In this document: positions 53,034-64,000 of the stretch, in pieces
Layout: each line of letters begins with the position of its first letter
How positions within the stretch are numbered: the stretch's first letter is position 1
From: Ichthyophis bannanicus
Taxonomy: Eukaryota > Chordata > Amphibia > Gymnophiona > Ichthyophiidae
NCBI GenBank assembly: GCA_033557465.1
Contig: CM066044.1
Span: 194,052,184 to 194,116,183 of the forward strand
Direction of reading: 5' to 3'
Length of the DNA: 64,000 nucleotides
Program-made: the position numbers and the translations under genes
Notes under the pieces: model-generated
What the model saw: the letters and a program-made list of their open reading frames with translations, nothing else
Databases searched by the model: none
What the model was told of the DNA's origin: nothing

Positions 53034-54550
53034 GACAGATATACATATCTATAGAGATGTATACAGATATATATATAGACATGAATATATATATGCCTAT
53101 AGAAGTATATTCACATAGGATATGTGGAGAGGAAAGATTCATCTAACAACAAGAAGGTGGAACCTACTTGAGAAGATATATAGAGAATCTATTCCTCCTG
53201 GTTATGATGGAGGGAGTCAGGGGAAAAATCTCCCTGACAAGGAACAGACTAGATTGCTGCAAGAATGCTAGCCAGTGAAATAACCAGGATAGTTAAGTGA
53301 AGAACAGAGGATAATATCAGTCTGCAGGCAGCAAGTCTCGAGTCTTCCAGAACTCTAGCATGGTAAATGGACAGAAGACGCATAAGAATGAGATACCATG
53401 TTGACCTACTTGAGGGGCAAAAAGGGTATCATGCGTTCTTTAGCTGAATATGCGCTGTCCATGAAGGATTAGGATACCATGAGGACGAGCTGCAGGGAAA
53501 AAAAGAGCATATTCCCGGTGGGAATCCAGAGGACCAAACCAGGGAATTGAACAACTCTTTAATCTTTCACGTAAGAGAAGGCCCATGTCCTTTGTTTTAA
53601 AAAGGAGATAGAAGGGTAGGAAGAACCCTTCCAGTCATGAGGGCATGACTGAGGGAGCCTTTTCCAACCATCTAAGACAGCTGTTAGAGAAAATCCTAAT
53701 GTTCTCTAGCAAGGGCTCATAGTGGAAAGCTTCTCTGTAGAGTTGCAGAGAGCATGATGCAGGAGAATTAGGGGATAGAACTGGCTGTTGGAAAAGCCAG
53801 TACCTACGTCAACTATGCTGCCAAACCCAAGGGAATTGGAGATGGCAAGAATAGAGACAATTCAAGAAACCTGTAGTAATTAGATTTTCCAAGACAGATG
53901 AATCCACTGTCTTGGAGTCACTACTAAAGCCAGAAAAAATGTCCATGGAGGACAACCCTGGATGCTTGTGGAAAAGAACCAGTGGTCCAATCACTAGAGC
54001 TCCTGCATGGGCAGCTGCTAGTAAGACAGCAGAAGAATCTTTCTGTTTAAAAACAGAAAGAACAGACAGAGCAGGAGTAAGAAAGCTCTGGACCTGTCTG
54101 ATAAGCTGCCCTAAAGCAAAAGTGAAGAAGGGAGTTAACTCAGAGAGGAAAAACTCCACACTGGAATAGTGACAAAACTAGAGGGGCTGAAGAAGCAGCC
54201 CTCCAGTGTAGTAGTACCACTCTTACAGAGGAAATGCTTGGTAAGAGGGTAGAGAAGATAGGGCTGAATGTAGACTTACAATGTGGTAAGCCTGTAGAAA
54301 GGAAAAAGTCATGCTGGTACAGAAAAGTTATCGTTTGATAGTTGTTAAACCTCTTTCCCTGGCAGGAAGAAGAAGAGAAACCTGTGACCTATAGGCATGA
54401 ACATCCTAAGAGCTCGTATAACAGAGAAAAAAGTGGATGTCTTGTGAAAAGAGATCCATGCCTAGAGTTTAGAATGAAAGCAGTGGGAGGCTTCTACTGA
54501 GAAGAAGCAAACTGCAGGTTCTAAACCCCAAGAGGCATAAGAAATATGAT
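53034..54550 (-). pseudogene. Decayed pol region of N2
   Basis: The continuation of the N2 middle after the PLE, with 44851-45814 on the other side. It is homologous to 4040-5290 of E1, for example 53690-53770 with 4610-4690, both tracing to the RNase H region of N1. No enzyme frame remains. Confidence 0.6.
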
Positions 54551-54559
54551 GATGATTAA

Positions 54560-56612
54560 TCAGAAACCCTGCGGTTGCTGGGTTTGCTGAGCCTGGTGAG
54601 AGTTTGGATTCTTCAGACCAGGGCGATGTTTCTCCTGTTTGGGAACATCTGTATGATGGGCAGAAGATGGATAAAACCTTCTCCCCTTAGGGGAAGAAAG
54701 TTTGGTAGGATATTTCCTACCTACTGGGAAAGAAGAAGGCGTAGAACAGCCCTTAGAAACAGGTACGTCAGTGGACCACTGAGTAACCTGACATAAGGAC
54801 TCCTTATTGAAGAGATTTTCTCCAGTGCAAGGAGTATTACCCAGTCTTTGTTGTGCCCATTTGTCTAAGTCTGAAGCTTGGAGCCAGGCTCTACGTCGTG
54901 CCCCTATAGCTATAGCAGAAGTCCTGCTAACAGACTCAAATGAGTCTAGGGAAGCACGAGTAAGAAACCAAGAAATATTTTGAATATGACTAAGCAGTGA
55001 GGAATAGTCTGCACTCTTGGGTTCTGAAAGAAAAGGAGTCAAAAGATGTAATTTCTTTGTGACCTCCTCAAGAGATAGACTCATATAAAAAATATATGAG
55101 AGAATTCTTGCTGAAAGCATGGATGTCTGGAAGGTTTGACGTCCAAAGGCATCTAGTGTCCTAGACTCACGACCTGGCGGATAATAAGAGTGCTTTTTCT
55201 TACTCTTACCCGCCTCATTGCTGATTCCACTACAATGGTATGATGAGGAAGTTGAGTCTTTTGAAACTCTGGAGAGGGGGGCACCTGATATAGGAGATCA
55301 GTTGCTCTGGAAGGTGGGGGTACCCTTAAAGGTGCTTCCCACATTCCTAGAAGAAGATCCTGCAAGGAATGATGCAAAGAAAGCATTATGTTTTCCTTTG
55401 CTTCGGTAGAAACAGAGCCTTGTGTGTAGGATCATGTCCAGGGATAGGAATGGCAAGTGATCTTGCCATATCCAGGAGGAAACTCTGAAAAGAAGGATCT
55501 CCAAAGAGAACCTCCCTTGGACAGGTTAGATCTGAAGAACTAGCCTGGGCACCGAAGGATCTGAGTATATAGGAATATAAGATCCTGCACGGTGCAGTAT
55601 AGGATCCTTAACGGATGGACGCTGGTACTGGAGGTCAGGACCAGTGACAGTCAGTACCCCATCGTTCATGCCAGGTATCGACTCCAAACTTGGTATAGAA
55701 GGGAGCGATCCTGTTGAAAGAAGCATGGAAGGAGCTGGCCACGATGTTACTGTGGATACTGGTACCGATACCGATACCGGTACCGTTGTCGGAACCGAAG
55801 CCGACACCGACATCGGAGCAGCAAGCGGTGACAGCCCAATTGGTACTGAGGTAACCGAAAGCCTTCGGCAGTAACCCTCGGTACCGAGCGTCCGGTACCG
55901 ATAGGTGTCGGTACCAAGACGTGTCGATACCCAGTCTTCCAGACTAGAGATCGATTCCAGACTCGCCATCGAAGGAAACGAGTCTATCAATGTACGTCTG
56001 GAGGGTACCGACGTCGGTGGTAGTATCGGTGCCGGTACCGATACTGGAAAGTCAGTCTGGAACGTATCCACCGGTCCCGTAGGTACTGAGGACGCCAGAC
56101 GACGATCCCTGGTGAGGAGTGTTTCATCCAACACCAGTGCCGATGTTGGGGTATCGGTACCGCTCGAAGCGGATGTCACCACCGGGCATGGCTCAGGTAT
56201 GTTCTGTGAGGGGTGAACGCCAGGAACAACCTGAAACACCGCATATGCTTTGGAGGCCGGAGACTCCCGCCAGGGCTTTGAAGCCAATGGGCCCTCGAGG
56301 GCAAGGCCGGAGCCGTCTACATGCTGTGCATGAGACCTACCACTCGAGGGTTGGCTAGTCTTAACAGACTGTTTGTGGGTTACCTGATCCTGTGTAGAGG
56401 AACAACTGGTTGGTGCCCTGAAGTTGGAAGGGAACCTCATATCGAGGGAAACTCAATGTTGAAAACCTCTTCTCACAATACTGTTGCCCGAGGGCTCCGG
56501 AGGAAAAAGGTCAGGACCCAAACAAGTTAGACACCAATTTAGGGAGTCTAAAAATAAAGTAGTACCGAAACAGTTTGAGCATTTCTTGGAGAAAGTGGCT
56601 GGCGGTTCCATG
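54560..56612 (-). pseudogene. gag: DIRS gag, N2 copy (broken, large blocks open)
   Basis: Gag of the E1/N2 lineage, starting MEPPATFSKKCSNC at 56612. It has a CxxC pair, then WCLTCLGPD. A long Ser/Thr/Pro-rich block (56440-55526, 304 open codons) follows, encoded by GGTACC/GATACC-rich DNA. The core is in 55386-55153 and 55120-54560: HHSLQDLLLGMWEAPLR, LPHHTIVVESAM, SAIAIGARRRAWLQASDLDK, GENLFNKES, ending in a basic tail. Three frame breaks separate the blocks. These parts stay alignable to E1 while the pol region does not. Confidence 0.7.
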
Positions 56613-56799
56613 GAAGACATGGAGAGGCCCAGAAGGCCTGAAAAACCGTAAGACACTCAGAAGAAAAAATATATCCCTTAAAGGGAAAAATTTTACAAAA
56701 AAGAAACACCAGCAGTACCGGTGGCGTCGGGGAAGACAGCCGCGACCACAAGAAAACTAAGAATTAAAAGAAGAATTTTCTGCGGTGACAGGACGACGT

Positions 56800-56985
56800 C
56801 CTGCTGGCTCCGCGGAAAAATGAAACTGAGGAGAGACAGTTGGGAAAGGCGGGAAGGCAGCACGCAAGCGTGGTGGGATGCTTCCAAAAGCTTTCTGATT
56901 GGAAGCTGGGAAGCGTTCCCGCGCAGACTCCATCGGTACCGACGTACCCATATGTGAAGACTCATTCCTGCTTGTTCCTGGAGAT
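56800..56985. repeat. N2 right terminal repeat
   Basis: It ends GTTCCTGGAGAT at 56985, with ATCGGTACCGACG and the GACTCATT form shared with N1 and E1. Confidence 0.87.
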
Positions 56986-57560
56986 ATGCCACTACCACAG
57001 CCATGCATTTTGTGAACACCTTTGGTGCAGAGGCTAGGCCAAAAGGAAGAACCCTGTCTTGGTAGAGCTTCCCTTGAAACAGGAAGCAAAGGAACATTCG
57101 GTGAGTTGGATGGATAAGAACATGAGCGTACGCATCCTTGAGATCTAGAGAACAAAGCCAATCCTGACTCTGAAGGTATGGCAGCAGAGTTCCTAGAGAA
57201 ATCATTTTGAACTTCTCTCTGAACAGGAATTTGTTCAATTCTCTGAGGTCTAGAATGGATCTGTGTCCTCCTGTTTTCTTTGGAATAAGGAAATAGGGGG
57301 AGTTAAACACTGTACCTCGTTGGGGAATGGGTACCTCTTCTATTGCCCCTTGAGCAAGGAGCATAGTGGCTTCTTGACCTAACCGGTCGTTGAGAGAGGT
57401 CCGAGAATTGAACTTACTATTGTAGGAGGGGGCATGCTGAGGAAATGAAGTTTGTACCCCTCTCTTACAATAGACAGTCCAATTTTCTGCTGTTATCTGA
57501 CCCCATCTGGGGGCAAAATGACAACCTTCCTGGGATGGTGGAGAGTTTTGGGCCGTTCAG
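56986..57560 (-). pseudogene. DIRS reverse transcriptase, H2 copy, 5' part
   Basis: Pol of H2 upstream of the N2 insertion. NSPYFLIPKKTGGHRSILDL, then motif A CSLDLKDAYAHVLIHPTHR and the start of motif B VLPFGLASAPKVFTKCM are in one open frame from 57364 down to the insertion point. Conserved sequence to about 57560 (complement of GAAGGTTGTCATTTTGCCC) is frame-broken. Confidence 0.78.
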
Positions 57561-57591
57561 GGCCAGGAAGGCATAGTTCTCTAGACAGGAA

Positions 57592-59391
57592 TCAAAGCCC
57601 CTGTGGAGGCCGAGTCTTCTGAGCCGGTTGAGGCTTAGCTGCTTTTGGTTTCCTTTGTTGCCTAGGTTGTTGGTGCTGTCCCTTTTGGGCAGACTGACCT
57701 AAACGATGTCCCTGCTGGGTATAGGAGGGATAAAACTTTTTCTTCTTGCTGAAGAATGGTTTCTTAGAGGATCTTTTCCTTGCAGGATCAGCTGTAGATT
57801 TAGACAATCTATCCAAAGTGATATTGTCAGCATCTATCTCATTAGCTTTTTCCCGCCAATTCCTGCCAAAGAGATTCTCTCCTGTGCAAGGTATATTCCC
57901 CAGTGTGTCCTGTACCCAGATTTCCAAGTCAGATGCCTGGAGCCAGGAAATTCTACATGCACCTATGGCGATAGCAGAGGTTCTGCTTATGCATTCAAAA
58001 CAGTCAAAGGCTGCACAATTCACAAACTTGGAAACATCCTGAGCATGTTTAACAAGAGCAAGATAATCTTGCCTTTTATCATCAGGAAGGAGAGGGCTCA
58101 TAAGCTCTAAGTCTCCTGTGACCTCCTTAAGGAACATTCTCATATACAAGATATAGGAACTGATCCTAGCAGAAAGCATGGAAGCCTGGAAGGATCGACG
58201 TCCAAAGGCGTCAAGAGTCCTACACTCACGTCCTGGAGGATTAGTTGCATGCCTTCTTGCACTCTTTATACGTCTCATGGCTGATTCCACCACCATGGAA
58301 TGGTGTGGTAATTGAGTCTTCTGAAACCCAGGACAAGGAGAAACTCGATACATGGTGTCGAGTCTTCGAGAGTGAGGAGATGTGGTCCGAGGTGTTTCCC
58401 ACATCCTTAACATAAGATCATGCAAGATCTCATGAAAAGGTAAGGTAGCTGCCTCCTTGGAAGCTTTAGGGTATTGTAGGATTTCTAATTCCTTTGCCCT
58501 AGGCTCCTTTTCAGGAGCCACTGTGATGGAAAGATCTTGGGCCACATCTCGGATAAAATCCTGGAAGGACATATCCTCTGGTGAGACATCCTATGCTGAG
58601 AAGAGGAATCCTCAGGAAGAAGTACTCTGGTATCGGAAGAGCTTTCAGAGTCTTCAGACTCATCTGAGGATTTGAAGTATCTCCGATCCGGGTGATTGTG
58701 CAAGGCACAGTACCGATCGAAGTCGGCATCAGAGTGGTTCGGTACCGACTTGTCGATGCCGGATAGACACGCATGACTCGGTCCCGGTAGAATACTTGCC
58801 GATGTCGATGCAGTCGGTGCCGGTACCGGTTGAATTGTCTGAAGCGGTTTCAGGGGCATCGAGGCCAAGAATCTCTGGTCTATCGACGCTGCCGATGCTT
58901 GGGTATCGGTGCCGGATGAAGTGGCCGGAACCCCAGAGCATGGCACCAGTAGTTCTGTCAAGGTTGAGGCCTCGAGAACATCCTGGAGCCCCGTTAGTGC
59001 TTTGGAAGCCGAAGCCTCCCGCCGGGGCAATTTTGCCAGTGAAAGTCCCTCAAGGGCAACGCCAGAGGCATCTCAATGCTTAGAAGGAGGACCGGCTAGA
59101 TTCATGTTTAGTTACCTGAGATCCATGGGAGGAAGATGAAGCCCTGGAAGACGTCGATGCCACAGAGTCGGAGGGAAAAAGGGTGCTAAGTTTAGCAGCT
59201 CGGTTTTGCCGGCCCCTTTTCGACATCATCCCACAGGCAACACACTCTGAAATAGAGTGGTCAGGACCTAAACATTTGAGGCACCACTCATGGGTATTGG
59301 TGACGGAGATGGTACCGCCACACTTGGTGCGCTTTTTAAAACCTGAGGCAGGTTTTTCTATGTTAAGGAAGTTTTTGGGCCTAAGGCCCAA
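57592..59391 (-). pseudogene. gag: DIRS gag, H2 copy (start lost)
   Basis: The C-terminal block 58572-57592 is open for 326 codons, with SRRLDTMYRVSPCPGF, LPHHSMVVESAMRRIKS, AIAIGACRISWLQASDLE and GENLFGRN, ending in Lys- and Gln-rich sequence. The N-terminal block 59391-59080 has the usual start changed from ATG to ATA (IEKPASGFKK) and the first Cys of the CxxC pair changed to Arg (KKRTKCGG). A middle block is in a third frame (59030-58485). The copy is inactive. Confidence 0.78.
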
Positions 59392-59712
59392 AAAGGCGGG
59401 TGCACCTGAAGAAAATAGAAAAAGAAATATATATTGTTTTTTTTAGAAATAGGAAAAGAAAGAAAGAACACTTTTTAAAACCCGAAGTGGGTTTTTCCAT
59501 TTTGAGGGAAAAAAATTGGGCCTAGTGCCCAAAATGGTGCGTGGCACCTGAAAAGAAAATTACTGGAGAAAGACTCCAGAAACAAAGTTTTGTTTTGTTT
59601 TTTAGAAAAAATTAAAGAAGAACCGGCGGTACCGGTATAGCGCCGAGGGAAGGCAGACGCGACCACAAAAAAGAATAAGAAGGGAAATTTTCTGCGGTGA
59701 CAGGATGTGCGA

Positions 59713-59902
59713 CCTGTCGGCTCTGCGGAAAACGAAGAACTGGAGAGGGACAGTTGGGAAAGGTGGGAAGGCAGCACGCAGGAACTGTGGGATGCTCCCA
59801 AAAGCTTTCCTATTGGATGCTTAGGGAGTGTTCCCGCGCAGGCTCCGTCGGTACCGACGATACCCATATGTGAAGACTACATTCCTGCTTGTTCCTGGAG
59901 AT
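59713..59902. repeat. H2 right terminal repeat
   Basis: It ends GTTCCTGGAGAT at 59902, with TCGGTACCGACGATACCC and GACTACATT, the marks of the H1/H2 subfamily. A partial duplication of the gag start region (TTTTTAAAACCCGAAGTGGG) occurs just to the left, at about 59466-59490 against 59330-59350. Confidence 0.87.
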
Positions 59903-61691
59903 TATGGATAAACGCAAGAGTTACATAGAAGTACAAATGGGGTAAACTGAAATAAATTACCAGTACATTGGATGAGAACATCTGGCAAAAAGAGGGGTAG
60001 TACTGAGAATAAGCAGGCAAATTGCAAATGCAACCTACAAAGTAAATCATAAGAACACATGTAAAAAAGATATGCCAACAAATGCCTCTATTACTAATTA
60101 CCTTAAAAAAATAATGAAGTTCCACATAAGATAAACCATATATAAAAACATTTTAAAACTTAAAAATAAAAAACTATGGCTGCAAAGCTAAAACTATCCC
60201 TTTCCTGTTTATTTAGTGGTGTTCTGTTTCCTTTCCTAGCAGCATTGGCATTTTATTGTAAACTGCTCTGATGCTCACGTGGGGACAGTATATTAAAAAC
60301 TGAATAAAGATAAAGGGAAGAACATGATGATAAAAAGTCGAGAAAATAAAAAAATAAAGCTCTCATCTTTAAAAAGCAAATTGAAAAAACTGAAAAAAAA
60401 TCAAGCCCCCTCATCTTTAAAAAATGATAAAATGAAATGGGAACTGTGTTACCAGCCATCTGTCACATGATACAGCGTATTAAACATTCTCCAAAGTGGA
60501 CAAAGAGTCACAGGTGACAGGTGAAGTCACTGCTGAAAATACTAATCGAATAGGAGCTGTCAAAGTGCGATATATTTCAGAAACAATACAGGCATATCGA
60601 TTATATAAAAAAAGGGGTACTGCAGAGGAGAAAATTAGCCCGTATCCAAACACTGTGATTATCAAATTACACTGTGCAAGTATAACAGACTAAAATGTCA
60701 GATTAAAATACACCAGGATTGTGTTATGGTGAAACCATTAGATGAAAGTGGCATAAATAAAACTGATCTATAGATATGCATGAAAATGTACGAGATAAAT
60801 TTGCCATACACTGGTGACCACTGTGTGCAAACCTCTCATGCATATTCAGTGTGGCAATCCTAAAAACCTGACCAGCTAGATGTGCCTTCAGAACATGGCT
60901 GAGCAGCAGTGCTATTGGGAGCTATGTGCATAGAGGCTCCAGAAACAGACTCAGGCAGCTGAAACACTCTTTGGGGTGAAAGAGGAAGAGGATGTGGCAC
61001 AGGAGAGCCCTAACAAACTGCACTACAGCATTGGTCTGTTTCATAAACATTCAGAGTTTTAAAAAAGGCAGCCAGAGAGAAGACTGAAAACATAACCAAT
61101 TCAAAGGCCCATTTACTAACTGAACAAGCTAATACTCTTAACGTGCATTTTTTTACTGCAGGACCCATTTTATACAATGGGCCCTGTAGCAACCAACATA
61201 TGTTAATGGTATTAGTGCATGCTATTGATAAATGACCTGTTGAATTTAGCTTACTTTTAAATGGAGAGCAAATTTTTAGTGTATTTTTGTGGCAAAAATT
61301 GTTCGTTTGTTAAAATAGTTTGTGGAAACTTGCCTTGAGTGCATACTGAAAAGCAAAAAATAAAATTACCTTAGATCCAAGGTGAGATTAACTTCACCAA
61401 TGCAGCAGTTTGAAATCCTCCCTGAACATGTCAAGTGACTAACAAGGAGATTAATTGTGTGTGAGACAAATTAAACACAGTGAATGCAACTCTATGCAGC
61501 ACAGGGAATAGGGAACACATAAGGTATGTGCATTTGTTATTTATTGTCAACTATCATGATGATTTATGCAGCACAAATATTTACCTCATATGCAGTGCTT
61601 TAAGACATATAGGAAGTAATTTTAGGAAAGTTACATATATAAAAATTGGCTATTTACACATGTAAATCAAACTAAGCAGTGAATGAGTAGA
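59903..61691. other. Unassigned AT-rich DNA
   Basis: No gene is seen. A fragment near 60830-60890 (CTCTCATGCATATTCAGTGT) resembles a dispersed repeat found in amphibian and reptile genomes. The rest shows no clear structure. Confidence 0.4.
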
Positions 61692-61960
61692 GGAATAGCC
61701 TAGTGGTCGGGGTAAGCTGCCTCGGGTCAGAGGGCTGGGGGTTCAAATCCTGCTGGAGGACAGCAATCCCGGGCCGGAGGGACTGAGGTTTCTAGTCCCA
61801 CAGGTGCTCCTTGTGGCCTTGGGCAAGCCACAACCCTCCGTTGCTTCAAGTACAAAACATAGATTGTGAGCCCTTTGGGGACAAGGAAAATATATACCGT
61901 ACCTAAATGAATATCGCTTTGACCTGGTGAAAAGTGGTATATAAAGATTGTTAAATAAAT
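61692..61960 (+). mobile_element. tRNA-derived SINE, complete
   Basis: A polymerase III A box (TAGCCTAGTGG, 61696-61706) and B box (GGTTCAAATCC, 61740-61750) mark a tRNA-like head. A core follows with CCTTGGGCAAGCCAC, as in MIR/CORE-type SINEs, then AGATTGTGAGCCCTTTGGGG and a LINE-like end (GTGGTATATAAAGATTG, TTAAATAAAT). No clear target duplication is seen. Confidence 0.75.
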
Positions 61961-63574
61961 TTTAGAATAAGCACTCTTCAAATGTACATGCCAGCAGCAC
62001 GCACCGATTTCAAGGAGGCATATTATGGGTGTATTTGAGTGGGACTTGGGAATAGGCATAAATTCATTATTTTTAAGGGGCAATACATGTATACCTGGCA
62101 AAAATTCTCACGTCAGCATTTAGAGATACTCAAAGTTACGAATAAGTGTCACCTAACTTTTTGTGTGAATCTAACCTCTGAAGGAGAACTTGAGAGAGTT
62201 ATTGTGCTTACATATCTAGAGTTAAAACCAACCTGAAATGCAAAACTGAGTTTTGTAGCTTGGCTCCTTGACTGGCTGCACTTAGATCTGCAGCGTTGCA
62301 AAATTTGCTGCTTACACACATAAGTGATACTACTTACAAGTATAAAGCCCTCAGTGTACATTTACTTTTTGAAAATATTGTCTTCTGGTATGTTATGCCT
62401 TAGCCTTAGTGATTTGTTGCGAATTTTGTTATGTGATAGCTGAAATAGGTTGGTGAATGAAACTTTGTTGTGCGGAGCTTGTTGGTTGTGTGTGGAATAT
62501 TGTTGCTCCGAGATAGCTTATTATTTTGATGTTATGATAAATACCATATTTTTTTCTGCTAACCTATATATATTTTACAGAAAGCTTCATGTTCAGCAAG
62601 CCTTTTGTAAAATACATTTCAAATGTATTTCAAATATCCTAACTTGAATGCCCATTTTCTGACTTACACACCCCTATACTAATTTAAGCGGGTAATGGCA
62701 GTCCCTACTCCTTGGAATTTACAATTTAGCCTTGCAGTACACACAATGGAAAATAATTTAAGATAGCAGCATAAAACACTGGAGCATTTTTGAAGAAATA
62801 TCATTGTATGTTATGTTGTGATGGCAAATATTTAAGGAGAACTCTGGTTATGGACATATTTAAAGATTAGCCTATTATTATTCAGTGCAATAATGCACAA
62901 AATATGTACTCCCTTTAGCTTATAAAACAGGTAATCTCCAGAAGCTTGCCCCAATTATCATGAATAACTGATAAAACAGCCAGATATGGGATTTAAAAAA
63001 AGGTTTATTAGTTCTGCAGGCTTGCTTTCTGTATATTTTAAGTCACCTCTCCAAAAATTGAACTCCAGTTATCTCTGAAAGCCTCAAGAGACCATACTTT
63101 AATCAACAACAATGCTACATTCTTGTCCTTTGAGGCTGCCATAATCTGCACATGCTCCTGTTTTCAGGGACTCAATGGCATCTGCTCATCAACAGGCCAT
63201 ACACATGGAAACTGATTTTTAATGGTTAATACAGAGACTATGCCTATGCAGAGTACAGGTTCCTCCCATCTGAAGACAATTTCTTGAACTTTTTTCATCT
63301 TGTATTCCCACCTTTTTGCAGTAGAAATGACTTGGACATTTTAGAGAAGAAAAATTCTGAATGTGAGTCATCTGACTTCAGAGTTTTATGTTGTCTATTG
63401 GGATTGCCAGCCAATTTTCTTTGGAAAATGCTCTTGACTCCTTCAGCTTGATCATTTATATTTTTGACTTGCATCCTTTTCTGTGTCTGAATTCTCTGGA
63501 ACAAGAATAGGATTAACACGTTTTTTCCTATAACTTATTTTTAGAATTTTAGGCCATGTTTCTAATGGAATGGA
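61961..63574. other. Unassigned AT-rich DNA
   Basis: I see no gene, RNA or strong repeat in this stretch. Confidence 0.4.
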
Positions 63575-63714
63575 GAAGTAGTCTTAATTGGTAGACCAGC
63601 AGGCTGAGAACTAGGGAAGTCAGGGTTCAAATCCCAATGATGCTTGTAACTTTGGGCAAGTCACGTCACCTTCCATTGCCTCAGGTACAAAGTTAGGTTT
63701 AGTCCGTCATAGAT
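63575..63714 (+). mobile_element. tRNA-derived SINE, cut by DIRS element
   Basis: B box GGTTCAAATCC at 63624-63634, then a CTTTGGGCAAGTCACGTCAC core and CCTCAGGTACAAAGTT. The A box is weak. The SINE stops at 63714, where a DIRS left end begins, so its 3' half should lie beyond the window. Confidence 0.7.
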
Positions 63715-64000
63715 AGCACAGTTACTTACCTGTAACAGGTGATCTCTGGGAACAGCAGGAATAAGTCTTCACATATGGGTACGTCGGTACCAACGGAGCC
63801 TGTGCGGGAACGCTCCCCAGCGTCCAATCAGAAAGCTTTTGGGAGCATCCCTCAGCGCCTGCGTGCTGCCTTCCCGCCTTTCCAACTGTCTCTCCTCAGT
63901 TGAGTTTTATAGCTGAGACAAAGAGAGAGAAAGAGGAAAGGAAGATAGAGAGATACAACTCCTAGGGGAGGTGGGTGGGTTGTGAAGACTTATTCCTGCT
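63715..64000 (-). mobile_element. DIRS left end at window edge (D5)
   Basis: AGCACAGTTACTTACCTG at 63715, the terminal repeat with TCGGTACC, and the start of the inverted outer arm (TGTGAAGACTTATTCCTGCT at the last bases). It is of the N1/E1 form (GAATAAGTC). Same orientation as all other copies. The element continues off the window. Confidence 0.88.

Larger units (their letters stand above)
44459..56985 (-). mobile_element. DIRS-type N2, gag-only lineage, split by PLE
   Basis: The second copy of the E1 lineage. It starts AGCACAG at 44459 and ends GGAGAT at 56985. Without the PLE and one 15-bp duplication it is about 5.32 kb. It lies in the RT of H2: the host reads GCGGAGAA before and ATGCCACTACC after. 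Gag (56612-54560) is recognisable, and 44830-45829 plus 53034-54550 correspond to the decayed pol region of E1. There is no reverse transcriptase or recombinase frame. Confidence 0.88.
41629..59902 (-). mobile_element. DIRS retrotransposon H2, split by N2
   Basis: A full-length DIRS element on the minus strand, 5.75 kb after removal of N2 (44459-56985). The ends are AGCATAG at 41629 and GGAGAT at 59902. It shares with H1 the GACTACATT right end and the left-end ATTTAGTC form, and is of the same subfamily. Order: gag 59391-57592, RT/RNase H 57560-56986 resuming 44458-43153, recombinase 43250-42116. The host is rejoined as GGATAA then TATGGATAA with no duplication. Confidence 0.9.

Noticed and set aside
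61692..61760. A tRNA gene
   Set aside because: A and B boxes are present, but no cloverleaf can be drawn and the sequence continues into a CORE-type SINE body and LINE-like tail.

Overview
The window reads as repeat-dense, intergenic or intronic DNA of a vertebrate. The mix of DIRS-type tyrosine-recombinase retrotransposons, CR1 and L2-like LINEs, an L1/Tx1-type ORF1, a Penelope-like element (PLE), a 5S-derived repeat and tRNA-derived SINEs suggests an amphibian. A caecilian is my best guess, but this is inference from repeat content and not a marker gene. I found no convincing host protein-coding exon, no functional RNA gene, no CRISPR array and no prokaryotic feature. Almost every long open frame belongs to a mobile element.

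Layout, left to right. 1-504: unassigned, with a long inverted repeat. 505-1135 and 8089-8955: one minus-strand L2-like LINE split by a DIRS insertion (element E1, 1136-8088). E1 keeps only a recognisable gag, and its left terminal repeat is itself split by a 1,595-bp candidate solo LTR (1153-2747, 4-bp target duplication). 8956-9397: CR1 and LINE 3' ends. 9398-20761: DIRS element H1, split in its reverse transcriptase by a complete DIRS element N1 (12436-18111). 20762-25134: mostly unassigned, except a LINE tail, a CR1 3' end and an ORF1-only L1-type insertion (22574-24162, 16-bp target duplication). 25135-33587: an older, decayed pair of DIRS elements (X1 holding X2) cut by two LINE fragments. 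33588-41628: a decayed minus-strand CR1 copy cut by LINEs, a MITE and a 5S rRNA-derived segment, followed by further LINE and PLE fragments. 41629-59902: a three-level nest, DIRS H2 holding gag-only DIRS N2 (44459-56985), which holds a long PLE (45830-53018, 15-bp target duplication) with hammerhead-ribozyme motifs. 59903-64000: AT-rich unassigned DNA, two SINEs, and the first 286 bp of another DIRS element at the window edge.

How the DIRS parts fit together. All eight copies lie in the same orientation, with coding on the minus strand. Their left ends read AGCACAG (or AGCATAG) and their right ends GGAGAT. An internal complementary region beside the left end carries the reverse complement of these two ends joined, as expected for DIRS replication through a circle. 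Host sequence rejoins across each insertion without target-site duplication. Minus-strand order is gag, reverse transcriptase, RNase H, tyrosine recombinase. N1 keeps an intact-looking recombinase frame (12925-14487) with the R, HxxR and Tyr residues. H1 and H2 share a YLDN in place of YLDD in the reverse transcriptase. E1 and N2 form a second lineage of about 5.3 kb in which the pol region is decayed beyond recognition but gag blocks remain partly open.
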